Positions 1 to 8,169 of a DNA stretch of 64,000 bases are shown piece by piece. The translations under genes were made by a program, and so were the position numbers. Within the stretch, counting starts at the first letter, position 1; each line of letters opens with the position of its first letter. This stretch comes from Pancytospora philotis (taxonomy: Eukaryota; Microsporidia). The notes below the pieces were generated by a model. It was not told the origin of the DNA and ran no database searches. It saw nothing but the letters and a program-made list of their open reading frames with translations. The DNA is taken from contig JALRLY010000268.1 in assembly GCA_023647555.1 (NCBI GenBank), forward strand, positions 17,609 to 81,608, written 5' to 3'.

Positions 1-509
1 ATGAGAAGCATCGGAATGAGTCCGATGTGCAGGATCACGCTCGCGCTCACGAAGACGACCGTGATGAGCGTCGGGAAGAAGTTGAGCGTGAACACGTCGA
101 TGATGTCCTGCGCCGCCTGCGCGCGCTTCGCGATGGCGTTCTGGATCGATCCCTTGCCGTGCCGCTTGAACTCGGCGGGCTGGAGCGACACGAAGTGGCC
201 GTAGGCGTGCTTGCTGGCCAGCCGGTAGCCCACCTGCCCCGCCCGGCATATGAAGTACGACTGCAGCTCGCCGATCACCACGCTGAGCACATACACCAGC
301 GCGTACATCAGCAGCGCCTCGCGTATCCCGACGCCGGTTTTGATCGCCGATGAGATCCGCTTGTAGAGCCCCGCAACGCTCACCTCGAGGTACTTGGCGA
401 GCACCATCACCAGCATCGTGGGGAAGAGCATTTTGCGCGTCGCGGGAACGCCGACGACGTACTCCCGCCACACCTCGCCGAGAACTGCGCGGTTCGACGG
501 CTTCAGCAT
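1..509 (-). CDS. ATM1: ATM1-like half ABC transporter, N-terminal 169 residues (3' end outside window)
   Basis: Reading leftwards from the ATG at 509 gives an open frame that runs off the window edge. The visible part is a membrane domain of the ABCB half-transporter type: a hydrophobic helix follows residue 30, another spans about residues 66-85, and a third pair lies near residues 140-169. The segment GSIQNAIAKRAQAAQDI (residues about 120-136) fits the intracellular loop of ATM1 proteins, where the yeast protein has a comparable G-x-L-x-x-A-I-x-R-G pattern. ATM1 exports a sulfur compound from the mitochondrion, or the mitosome in microsporidia, for cytosolic Fe-S assembly. No presequence is obvious before the first helix. 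The ATP-binding cassette lies outside the window, so a different ABCB member is possible. Confidence 0.7.
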   Translation of the reverse strand, partial: MLKPSNRAVLGEVWREYVVGVPATRKMLFPTMLVMVLAKYLEVSVAGLYKRISSAIKTGVGIREALLMYALVYVLSVVIGELQSYFICRAGQVGYRLASKHAYGHFVSLQPAEFKRHGKGSIQNAIAKRAQAAQDIIDVFTLNFFPTLITVVFVSASVILHIGLIPMLL

Positions 510-834
510 CTGTGTACTGGGCTCTGTTTTGCCAGTAAAATATTTGCGCCGCGTCTCAGATCGTGGACGCACCGGTAAACAGCATGCTACACGGTAGCTC
601 TAGGATACTAAGTCTGATCCGGGGTTTGAGAATCCCGCGTCGAGATCGACGCTGCCAGATCGTAGACAAAGCGCAGGCCACTGCAACAACAATCGGCCCA
701 GAACAGAGGAGCCGAAAGCGCCGCAGATGTCCAGACAATGTTGTAGAAAATGCAAGACAGTTCAGAGTAATCAAGTAAATTCAGTTTATCAATACCCGTG
801 CTAGTAAAAGCACTAACTGGCCAGCCGATGCTCC
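510..834. other. Intergenic gap without recognisable gene
   Basis: This stretch separates the start of the ATM1-like gene from the stop codon of RPC2, both on the minus strand. It holds short open frames only, without a conserved pattern or a start signal of the local type. An AAATATTTTA element at about 537-546 lies 28-37 nt before the ATM1-like ATG and may be its promoter. Confidence 0.5.
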
Positions 835-3800
835 TCACCTGAGCTCGATCTTGGGCAGGATGTTCATACACATCAGCTCCTGGAAGAGCAGCTTGCACGC
901 GTACGGCATCTTGACCACCACCGGGTTGTTCCGCTTGCACAGCACGCAGCAGTTCTTGTACGAGATGATGCCGCAGTCCTTGCACACATGCGCCTCGAAC
1001 ACGTCCGAGGAGATCATCAGCCGCTCGTTCAGCAGCGAGGCCGCGCCGTAGCCGATCAGGCAGTCGCGCTCCATCTCGCCGAGGCGCAGGCCGCCGTCGC
1101 GCGAGCGCCCCTCCGTGGGCTGGCGCGTCAGGATCGCGCGCGGCCCGCGCGCGCGGCAGTGCATCTTGTCCGCAACCATGTGCTTGAGGCGCTGGTAGAA
1201 GATCGGCCCGTAGAAGACGTACGCCTCGAACGGCTCGCCGGTCGTCCCGCTCGTGAACACGTCCTTGCCGGAGTAGCTGAAGCCGTTGCGGCTCAGCGTG
1301 TCGCACACCGCACGCACCTCGTTGTTCTTGAACGCGGTCGCGTCCGCGTAGCCGCCCTCGACAAGCGCCGCCTTGCCGCTGATGAGCTCGAGCATCTTCC
1401 CGACGGTCATCCGCGACGGAAAGCCGTGCGGGTTCATGATTATGTCGGGGTTGAGGCCGTGCTCGTTGAACGGCATGTCGACCTGCGGGACCACGAGCCC
1501 GACGACGCCCTTCTGCCCGTGCCGGCTGCTGAACTTGTCGCCGATCTCGGGCACGCGCGTCTCGCGCGTCACGATCTTGATGATGCTCTCGCTCTCGTTC
1601 TTGGTGATCATGACCTTGTCGACGCGCGCGGGCAGGCCGTGGTGCCGCGCGTTGGTCACCGTGTTCGTCGCGGGCGACATCTTGCTCACCGTGACGCTGC
1701 CCTCCTCGAGCGTCGCGCCCGGGCTCACGATCCCGTCGCCGCCCGGCCCGGGCACCAGCTGCTCCGACTGCCCGCCGGGGTACTTCTTGATCGGCACGAT
1801 GCTCGTCTTGTACACCTCGACGCGCGCCAGGCCGCGGTCTATCGATCCGCGGTTGAGGATAAGCGCGTCCTCGATGTCGTAGCCGCTGTAGCTCATGACG
1901 GCCACCATCGCGTTGAGCCCGGTCGGTATGCGGTTGTACTTCACGATGTCGAGGGTCTTGGAGGCCGCCATGGGCCGCTGCGTGTAGTTCAGCTGCAGGA
2001 TCATCGAGTCGAAGCGCTTCTTCACGTTCGTCGCGATGTGGCCGATGCCCTGCTTGCCCATGGCGCACTGGTACGTGTTCCGCGGGCTCTGGTTGTGGTG
2101 CGGGAAGGGGACCAGCCCGGCCACGTACCCCAGGATCGTGAACTCGGAAAGCTCGAGATGCGTCGTCTCCGCGGTGATGTCGCCCGGCAGGAACGCGAGG
2201 CGGCAGTCGTTCTCCTCCTGCGCGTCCAGGTACTCGATCTTGCCCTCCCTGATCAGGTCGGTGAACGTCTTGTAGCGGATCTGCTCGCGCGTCAGCAGAA
2301 TCCCGAGCTGCGCGAGCATGTCGCGCTCCCGCGCAAAGTCGCGCTGCCCGCTGAAGTTGTCGCAGCTGCCCGCGCCGCGTCTCCCGCCCTCCGCCGCGAA
2401 GTACTCGCGCACGCGCTTCTGGTCGACGATTATGAGCGGCCGGCACATGCGCCCGTTGTCGGTCGATATGAAAATGCTGCGCTCCTTCGCGTTGGTGAAG
2501 ATCGACACGAAGCAGCTGAAGCCGCCGCGCCGGCGCTCGGCCCTGAACAGCCGCACGAGCGTCGCGGGCTGCGTGCTGAGCCCGAAGATCGCGCCGTTGA
2601 TGTAGACCAGGTGCGCGCTGCCCTGGTAGAACTCCTTCCCGTGGCACTCGTCGATCCTGCGCACGCCGTAGCCCGCGAGCACCTCCTCGATGCGCGCCGG
2701 GTCGCAGTCCGTCGTGATCTCCGTGAGCAGCGCCAGGTTCTTGACCAGCCCGCAGCTCTCGCCCTCGGGCGTGTCAGCCGGGCAGAACATGCCCCACGAG
2801 GACGTGTGCAGCGCGCGCGGCCCACTCACCTTCCGCGTCTTCTCGAAGTGGCTGTTGATCTTGGTCATCATCCCGAGCGCGCAGATGTACGAGTAGCGCG
2901 TCACGATGCTCGTCACGCCGCTGCGCTCCATGCGGAAGCGCTTCAGGTTCCACACGCCCGACGAGATCGCGCGGTTCAGCGAGGCCGTCACGCCGCTCGT
3001 CTGCAGGTTGAAGAACGTGAGCGCGTCGAACTCGGAGGTCCGCGTCCGCTTGCTGAGGATCTTGTCGATCGACTTCTTGAGCTCGAAGTTGAACTTCTTG
3101 AACGTGTCCTCGAACAGAATCGAAAGCAGCTGCCCGGCGAGCTCGAAGCGCTTGTTGCCGAGGAAGTCCTTGTCGTCGGGCGCCAGCACGCCGAGCTTCG
3201 CCTGCGCGAGCCGCCGGATCATCAGGCAGAGGTAGACGCCCTTGTTGCGCAGCGAGAGCCCCACGCCGATGTTCGGGAACACCTTCTCGGCCAGCAGCGC
3301 GCGCACCTCCGCCATCCGGTCCGCGTCCGGGCCCATCTTCACGTACTTGGCGAGGTACAGGATCGCCTGGTCCTCGCGGAAGACCTTGCCGGCCGCGAGC
3401 TCCTCGAAGCTCGGGCTCAGCACGTCGAAGAGCTCGCGCCCCACGACCTCGCAGATGCTCTGGTCGTCGCCGATCCCCATCGCGCGCGCAACGACCAGCG
3501 CGGGCACCTCCTCGGTGAAGATCGTGTTCTGCACGAAGAAGCACTCGTTGCGCAGCACCACGTTCGTCTTGCCCTTGTGGTGGATGCTCGAGGACGTGAC
3601 GCCCGCGTAGAGCCCCTTCGGCCCCGTCTCGAGGATGATGCGGTTCTTGGAGAGCTGCTCCTGGATCATGATGACGCGCTCGATGCCCTTGATGATGAAG
3701 TACCCGCCGTTGTCGATCTGGCAATCCTTCGACTCGCGCACCCGCCGGCGCTGCGTCGCGCTGCTCTCGATGAGCGCGCGCGCAGGCGCGGCGAGGTGGC

Positions 3801-4179
3801 AGCGCGCGCTGCGCAGCATCACGGGAATCTTGCCCATCAGCAGGTCGCGCTTCACCACGATCTGCTTGTTCTTCACATACTCGACATCGACGTAGATGTT
3901 CGCGGCGTACGTCAGGTCGCGGTTCCGGCACTCCAGCGGGTAGACCGTGTTCTCCATCATGTTCTCGGTGATCGTGGGCGAGCCGACGCGGATGTCGAGG
4001 TACTTGAGGTAGAAGGTGTGGTCGATGTCGGAGTCCACGATGTTGTTGGCCTCCATGATCTGGCGGATGTCGTGCTCGATGAAGTGGTTGAACGAGTCGA
4101 TGTGCTGGCGCACCAGGCACTTCTCCCTGAAGAAAAGCTTGATGAGGTCATAGTTTTGGTCGGTATCGCCACCGGTCAT
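835..4179 (-). CDS. RPC2: DNA-directed RNA polymerase III second-largest subunit
   Basis: This 1114-residue protein is the second-largest (beta-like) catalytic subunit of RNA polymerase III, which makes tRNA, 5S rRNA and other small RNAs in the nucleus. The N-terminus (LVRQHIDSFNHFIEHDI, FYLKYLDIRVGSP) follows the Pol III form rather than RPB2 or RPA2. Family blocks are present in order: QEQLSKNRII, SGPRALHTSSWGMFCPADTPEG, PHHNQSPRNTYQCAMGKQ, MSYSGYDIEDALILN, GDKFSSRHGQKG, and GPRAILTRQPTEGRSRDGG. A C-terminal zinc site uses C1066, C1069, C1078 and C1081. The length is close to yeast RET1 (about 1150). The start is set by an AAAAATTTT element at 4191-4199 and the GCCCGCCCC stretch just before ATG. 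Confidence 0.97.
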   Translation of the reverse strand: MTGGDTDQNYDLIKLFFREKCLVRQHIDSFNHFIEHDIRQIMEANNIVDSDIDHTFYLKYLDIRVGSPTITENMMENTVYPLECRNRDLTYAANIYVDVEYVKNKQIVVKRDLLMGKIPVMLRSARCHLAAPARALIESSATQRRRVRESKDCQIDNGGYFIIKGIERVIMIQEQLSKNRIILETGPKGLYAGVTSSSIHHKGKTNVVLRNECFFVQNTIFTEEVPALVVARAMGIGDDQSICEVVGRELFDVLSPSFEELAAGKVFREDQAILYLAKYVKMGPDADRMAEVRALLAEKVFPNIGVGLSLRNKGVYLCLMIRRLAQAKLGVLAPDDKDFLGNKRFELAGQLLSILFEDTFKKFNFELKKSIDKILSKRTRTSEFDALTFFNLQTSGVTASLNRAISSGVWNLKRFRMERSGVTSIVTRYSYICALGMMTKINSHFEKTRKVSGPRALHTSSWGMFCPADTPEGESCGLVKNLALLTEITTDCDPARIEEVLAGYGVRRIDECHGKEFYQGSAHLVYINGAIFGLSTQPATLVRLFRAERRRGGFSCFVSIFTNAKERSIFISTDNGRMCRPLIIVDQKRVREYFAAEGGRRGAGSCDNFSGQRDFARERDMLAQLGILLTREQIRYKTFTDLIREGKIEYLDAQEENDCRLAFLPGDITAETTHLELSEFTILGYVAGLVPFPHHNQSPRNTYQCAMGKQGIGHIATNVKKRFDSMILQLNYTQRPMAASKTLDIVKYNRIPTGLNAMVAVMSYSGYDIEDALILNRGSIDRGLARVEVYKTSIVPIKKYPGGQSEQLVPGPGGDGIVSPGATLEEGSVTVSKMSPATNTVTNARHHGLPARVDKVMITKNESESIIKIVTRETRVPEIGDKFSSRHGQKGVVGLVVPQVDMPFNEHGLNPDIIMNPHGFPSRMTVGKMLELISGKAALVEGGYADATAFKNNEVRAVCDTLSRNGFSYSGKDVFTSGTTGEPFEAYVFYGPIFYQRLKHMVADKMHCRARGPRAILTRQPTEGRSRDGGLRLGEMERDCLIGYGAASLLNERLMISSDVFEAHVCKDCGIISYKNCCVLCKRNNPVVVKMPYACKLLFQELMCMNILPKIELR

Positions 4180-4180
4180 G

Positions 4181-4199
4181 TGGGGCGGGCAAAATTTTT
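4181..4199 (-). promoter_or_regulatory. AAATTTT + CCC start signal of RPC2
   Basis: Read on the minus strand this is AAAAATTTT followed by GCCCGCCCC, ending two bases before ATG. It is one of the clearest examples of the start signal that recurs through the window. Confidence 0.7.
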
Positions 4200-4487
4200 A
4201 AATTCTCAGATTTTACGACGCGACCGAGCTGCGCCGCGGGGCCTGCCTTTGCCCCGTGCCGCTGCGTGCTGGTAGTCGTTCGCTCTCTATGCTGTAGCAG
4301 GCATTGCTACTGCAGTCTGTCGGAGATAATGGAAGTACATTGGTTACTGGCGTGCAGCGATGCTTCTATTCAGGCCTGCATTTGAGCGCTTCGCAAACGC
4401 GGAGATGTTTTTTCACTGCAGCCTGCGGCCTCGGACGCCTTCGGCTGCGCGCCCTTTGCCTTGTTAAAAGAGCGTGCCCGGGATCCC

Positions 4488-4637
4488 ATGCAGGAGGATG
4501 CCGAGCTCACAGAAATACAGGACCTGCTCAAGGAAACGGACAGACTTCTGCGGAGCGTCGAGAAGAATTCCAAGTTCATCACACAGCACGTAGAGACCGC
4601 AATCTCCACACACCGCTCCCAGGTGAATATGCCGTAG
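4488..4637 (+). CDS. Possible 49-residue coiled-coil microprotein
   Basis: A short frame begins at ATG 4488, directly after GGATCCC, with a GTTAAAA element about 20-26 nt before it, which matches the local start pattern. The protein is acidic to mixed in charge and helical, with a heptad-like run (LTEIQDLLKETDRLLRSVEK). I do not recognise it. The size and helix would suit a small structural subunit, but there is no family signature. It sits alone between RPC2 (divergent, minus strand) and the next plus-strand gene. Chance occurrence is possible because the frame is so short. Confidence 0.35.
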   Translation: MQEDAELTEIQDLLKETDRLLRSVEKNSKFITQHVETAISTHRSQVNMP

Positions 4638-4886
4638 TGCGGCGCAGACAGCTCTTACATTTTATTAAACTCATCGCAACTTCTGTGCTGTTTATTTTAT
4701 CTCTAGCACTTCGAGCGGTAGGTTCGGGTCGGTAAGTGATGCTGGTTAACTACAGTCACAAGAGTCGTGTGAATGGTTTGGACAGCACAGGTTGCAGGAC
4801 CGGCTCATCAGTGTGCGACTTTGCGCCTTCCCGCGCGGCCTGGCGGACTTCGACGCTTTTTCAGCATTTGCACGAAAGCCCACGCC

Positions 4887-5903
4887 ATGCGAATAGAAAT
4901 ACGCACAGAGGAGCACATGCCAGAGCTCGAGGCCACCGCAGCGCTGTTCGAACTGCTCCGCGCCCCGGAGGACAGCTTGGATTTTCACACTGGAGCGCCA
5001 ACAGGCCAGAGCGCAGACGATGCTGGCGCCGCATCCGATGCCAATGATCGCGAGGAGAGTAAAACCACAATCAGCATCGACATCCGCTCGAGCGGGGACC
5101 AGCGCACGATTTCCATCGACTGCCTGGACACCCGGGTGCAGACCGGCGCCGCAGACTTTGTCGGAACTCTGAACCGGCTGGTGGCCAGTGCGATGGGCTA
5201 CAGCGGGGTGCTGCTGCACGGTCTGCGCGTCAAAGACAGCACCGGCAACAGAATCAAGCCGGTCATCGCGGTGTACGTAGCATCCGACGTCCGGCTGCAG
5301 CTCCCGAGCGATATGGAGTTCACAAAGGAAAGCGCACCATCAGGCCGGCGGCCCGCCTGGCAGTGCGATCTCCGCGTGGCCTCGGACTCCCCGATCATCC
5401 TGAGTCTAGCTGAGAAGGCGCCGGTCCGCTTCACAGCTCCGGGATGCAGCCTGCTCTTCCACACGCGGGACGGCGTGCTGCTGGCCACCCCCGAGGTGCC
5501 CAAGCTGCCCCGCGTACTGGACGCCCTCACGTGCACGACGTTCCGCAGCGAGGTAGACCGCATGCTCGAGCAGGGCAGCTCGCGCTGTCTAGAGGTCATG
5601 CGCAGGATAGTCGCCACGCCCGAGCCCAGCGCCGCGGACGTCACTGAGTTCTACAAGCAGGCCGCCAAGACCCTGGATGCCGCGGAGCGCAGGCTGCTCA
5701 TCGACATCGTGGAGAACTTCCCGGCGCTCCAGGACGGTAGAGACGCGTTTATCGAGGGCCTGCGAATCTACCTCGACAACGGACTGAGCACGGAGCGGCT
5801 CGTGATGTGCGACTACCTCAAAATCGTGCGGCGCAGGGCCATCAAGCAAAAATGCAGATTCAGCCTTAAGAGCTTCAGCGCCTACACCGGTGCTGATCAA
5901 TGA
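4887..5903 (+). CDS. Hypothetical protein, 338 aa
   Basis: No known family is recognised. The chosen ATG at 4887 follows AAAGCCCACGCC, in line with the local CCC-before-ATG rule; the frame is open further upstream (another ATG at 4773), but without such a signal. Residues about 10-60 are acidic and low in complexity. The middle part (residues about 60-230) alternates hydrophobic and polar residues as in a beta-rich domain. The C-terminal third is helical and ends in a basic stretch (KIVRRRAIKQKCRFSLKS). There is no signal peptide or membrane helix. A soluble, possibly nuclear protein is the most that can be said. Confidence 0.7.
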   Translation: MRIEIRTEEHMPELEATAALFELLRAPEDSLDFHTGAPTGQSADDAGAASDANDREESKTTISIDIRSSGDQRTISIDCLDTRVQTGAADFVGTLNRLVASAMGYSGVLLHGLRVKDSTGNRIKPVIAVYVASDVRLQLPSDMEFTKESAPSGRRPAWQCDLRVASDSPIILSLAEKAPVRFTAPGCSLLFHTRDGVLLATPEVPKLPRVLDALTCTTFRSEVDRMLEQGSSRCLEVMRRIVATPEPSAADVTEFYKQAAKTLDAAERRLLIDIVENFPALQDGRDAFIEGLRIYLDNGLSTERLVMCDYLKIVRRRAIKQKCRFSLKSFSAYTGADQ

Positions 5904-6063
5904 TAACGACGGCTTTATTACCGGAGCTACAGCTTACGCATGCAGCGGCGCATTTCCAACACTATCTGCTTGGTCTGGCAAGAAGTAGAACAAATAAAGT
6001 ACTTGAATGGTCTGTTTATTGGCGTGTGCACAATCATGTTTTAGCAATAGCCCAGCACCACGA

Positions 6064-6357
6064 CTAGCTGGCACGGGCCTTCCACAGGTAGAACTGCTCC
6101 TCGGAGAGCTGTTCGTAGAAGGTGTTGTTGGCCAGCTCGTCGAGTATCCCGTCGGCAAGCAGCCGCTCCACGATCGGGACGCACTGGGGATACAGCAGGT
6201 ACTTGCAGTAATCGGGACTCTTGAAGTACAGAAGGTGCCTGAGGTATGCTTTGAAGGCTGCGTCCGCGAAGAAGCCGCGGTTGTAGAGCCATTTGATGTA
6301 GTCGGGGTTGCACAGGAGCTGGACAAACTCGAGGTCCTTCTCGAACACCGACGGCAT
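6064..6357 (-). CDS. MED31: Mediator complex subunit 31
   Basis: The 97-residue protein matches MED31/SOH1, a small conserved subunit of the Mediator middle module that links transcription factors to RNA polymerase II. The signature is clear: DLEFVQLLCNPDYIKWLYNRG, then a YLRHLLYFKSPDYCKYLLYP core with the invariant YPQC and its leucine-rich follow-up (VERLLADGIL). It is somewhat shorter than the yeast protein (127 aa) but covers the whole conserved core. The start has a GAAAATTTC element (6366-6374) and CGGGCC just before ATG. The 266-bp space to the NEDD8-like gene is a divergent promoter region. Confidence 0.95.
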   Translation of the reverse strand: MPSVFEKDLEFVQLLCNPDYIKWLYNRGFFADAAFKAYLRHLLYFKSPDYCKYLLYPQCVPIVERLLADGILDELANNTFYEQLSEEQFYLWKARAS

Positions 6358-6623
6358 GGCCCGCAGAAATTTTCGTGCGAAATGGCTGTGTCAGCCCGCA
6401 GCGCTTGTGGCCAGTGCGATACGCGGCGGAGGACTGCATGGAGCAGTACGATCCACGGATCCTTTAAGCTTAGCTAACGCTAGCAGCATCTAGGCCCGCC
6501 GTTTAAACGCCGTATCGCCAGCACGGCTGAAACACCGCCCGGCGGCCTTGTTTACTGCGCCGTGTTTGAGACGACATTGCGCTGTTACAGCTCAGAAATA
6601 TCAAATATCCAGAAACACAGCCC

Positions 6624-6857
6624 ATGCATCTCAAACTCAAGAGCTTGACGGGGCGCGACAAGGACATCAGCGTGGACGGCTCGGCGTCGATCATGGAGCT
6701 GAAGGAGAAGATCCACGAGAGCGAGCTGATCCCGCCCGAGCAGCAGCGCCTCGTGTGCAACGGCCGCATACTGGGCAAGGACAGCGACACGCTGTCGCAG
6801 TGCAAGATCAGCTCGGGCAACGTCATACACCTGGTCCTGGCGCTGCGCGGCGGCTGA
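6624..6857 (+). CDS. RUB1: NEDD8/Rub1-like ubiquitin-family modifier, already mature
   Basis: This is a 77-residue beta-grasp modifier. It opens like ubiquitin (MHLKLKSLTG), keeps IPPEQQRL and ends exactly in LALRGG. Alanine at the position before LRGG (ubiquitin has arginine) is the residue that directs NEDD8 to its own E1, so I call it NEDD8-like rather than ubiquitin. No residues follow the double glycine, so no processing protease would be needed. The position equal to Lys48 is arginine; Lys6, Lys27 and Lys29 are kept, while positions 11, 33 and 63 are not lysine. There is one extra residue near position 52. The start has CAGCCC before ATG, and an AATAAA lies at 6872-6877. Confidence 0.85.
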   Translation: MHLKLKSLTGRDKDISVDGSASIMELKEKIHESELIPPEQQRLVCNGRILGKDSDTLSQCKISSGNVIHLVLALRGG

Positions 6858-6975
6858 GTCTCGTTAACGACAATAAAGCTCATTCTCCGAGACACTTCAT
6901 TTTTCTTGTCCCGCCCGCTGCGCGCCGGCTGAGTGACCGAGTGAGTAGTGTTGTATCTGGAATACTGATATTTTT

Positions 6976-7057
6976 AGTGTGATGGCCGAGTGGTCTAAGG
7001 CGCTGGAATTAGGCTCCAGTCTATTCGTAGGCGGGGGTTCGAATCCCCTTCACACTA
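6976..7057 (+). tRNA. tRNA-Leu, anticodon UAG
   Basis: A complete type II (long variable arm) tRNA. The 7-bp acceptor AGTGTGA/TCACACT is perfect and the discriminator base is A. The D-arm carries TGGCCGAGTGGTCTAAGGC (box A region) and the T-arm GGTTCGAATCC-like box B. The anticodon stem CTGGA/TCCAG encloses the loop ATTAGGC, giving anticodon TAG, which reads CUN leucine codons. There is no intron. A run of T follows the 3' end, as expected for Pol III termination. Confidence 0.95.
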
Positions 7058-7416
7058 TTTTAGCGGCTGTATTTTCAAAGCGGCGGGAGCGCTCCCACCG
7101 CTGGTCGCTCCGCTGCGCCCCACCAGTGTCTGTACAGCGAAGGTCGGTGCCGCGCTGCCATATCCCTCAACTCATTGGGATGCAGCAAAAAAATGAACGA
7201 ATCTGTGAAATTGCATATTGACATCTGAAATGCGCGGCGCTCTGCGCAAACACAGCATAAATGCAGTACGTGAGCGCTACAAATGGGCAGGCGTATGCTC
7301 TTTTGCTGCTGGTAGCGCATTTAAAACCTCAAAGACGCTGTCCATGTGCAAAAATCTGCAGCAGCGCCGCGAGGCCGCCGCGTGCGCCGATAGGAGCGGC
7401 GCGTTTTGCGCTGCCC
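7058..7416. other. Intergenic gap without assigned gene
   Basis: Between the tRNA-Leu gene and the next plus-strand ATG. It contains short frames on both strands but none with a convincing start signal. A minus-strand stretch near 7160-7200 has a T-run and CCCAATG but is followed by a stop two codons later, so it was not called. Confidence 0.4.
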
Positions 7417-7830
7417 ATGATCACAGACCCGATGGTAGAAGGGAGCACCAAAAAATTTGAGTCGAAGCTGGACTTGGACTACGACAGCTTCCTGACCAAG
7501 AAGATCGACAAGTGCGTGGCCTGCGGCGACATTTACTACGCCGGCGCGCGGCCGCCCCACGCGTGCGCGAGGCAGCAGGGCGCGCAGGGCCATGACGCGA
7601 CCCGCAGGCCTACAGACAGCGCGCACAGCACCATCCAGCGGGCGAGCTACGCGGGAGACGCGCGTGCGAAGGAGCCGGCCGATGGCTTCTGCGTGCGCAG
7701 CGCCATCTATTCCATATGGAAGGCAGACGGCTTCCGCCGGCACGCGGCGCCTGCCGAGGACTGCCCAAGCAGCAGCGAGGAGCAGTGCAAGGACAAGTTC
7801 TCCTTCAGTCCGTATGACAACTTCTTTTAG
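7417..7830 (+). CDS. Hypothetical protein with a possible C2HC zinc site, 137 aa
   Basis: The ATG at 7417 follows GCGCTGCCC directly, as in many neighbours. The protein has a short acidic/basic N-terminus, then KCVACGDIYYAG followed by HAC, a CxxC...HxC arrangement that could bind zinc. The rest is low in complexity, with Ala/Arg and Ser/Glu runs, and the C-terminus ends in SFSPYDNFF. No known family is recognised. An AAAAAATTT inside the frame (about 7451-7460) resembles the start element but has no ATG after it in frame. Confidence 0.6.
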   Translation: MITDPMVEGSTKKFESKLDLDYDSFLTKKIDKCVACGDIYYAGARPPHACARQQGAQGHDATRRPTDSAHSTIQRASYAGDARAKEPADGFCVRSAIYSIWKADGFRRHAAPAEDCPSSSEEQCKDKFSFSPYDNFF

Positions 7831-8169
7831 TTGCCTGCCTAAACTGTATAGTATCGCTGCTCGCTCTGCGCGTGCTTCCGCCAGGACTGATCCCAGACGG
7901 ATCGCGCCGCAGCACCGTAGCAGCGCTGGCCTGGCTGCCCATAGACGAGCTGGGCGCGCGTTGTTAATATTGACCAGTATGGCGGTGCGGGGCGGCCGCT
8001 GGAGCGGGACAGTCCGCAGCCGCCGCCAAAGCTCCTTTAGTTAAATTATTCCTACTACTATGCAGCGATAGGCTGGCTGCGCAGGCCGGGCGCGGTTCGC
8101 CGCAATAGAGCCCGCATTTTTCGCGTTGGCGCGTCCGCGGCGCTGATACGGCGGCGCAAATGCGTGCCC
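7831..8169. other. Intergenic gap
   Basis: It separates the zinc-site protein from SEC6. A tiny 21-codon basic frame starts near 7980 (MAVRGGRWSGTV...), which I cannot tell from chance. No RNA gene is recognised. Confidence 0.4.

Noticed and set aside
835..4179. Reading this gene as RNA polymerase II subunit RPB2
   Set aside because: The N-terminal and zinc-region segments match the Pol III form more closely than RPB2, so RPC2 was chosen.
988..4275. Long open frame on the plus strand opposite RPC2
   Set aside because: Its product is a low-complexity Arg/Ala/Leu/Glu mix without family pattern; it arises because GC-rich codons on one strand leave few stops on the other. The minus frame is clearly RPC2.
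6624..6857. Calling this gene ubiquitin
   Set aside because: The residue before LRGG is Ala as in NEDD8, and several ubiquitin-specific positions differ, including Lys48.
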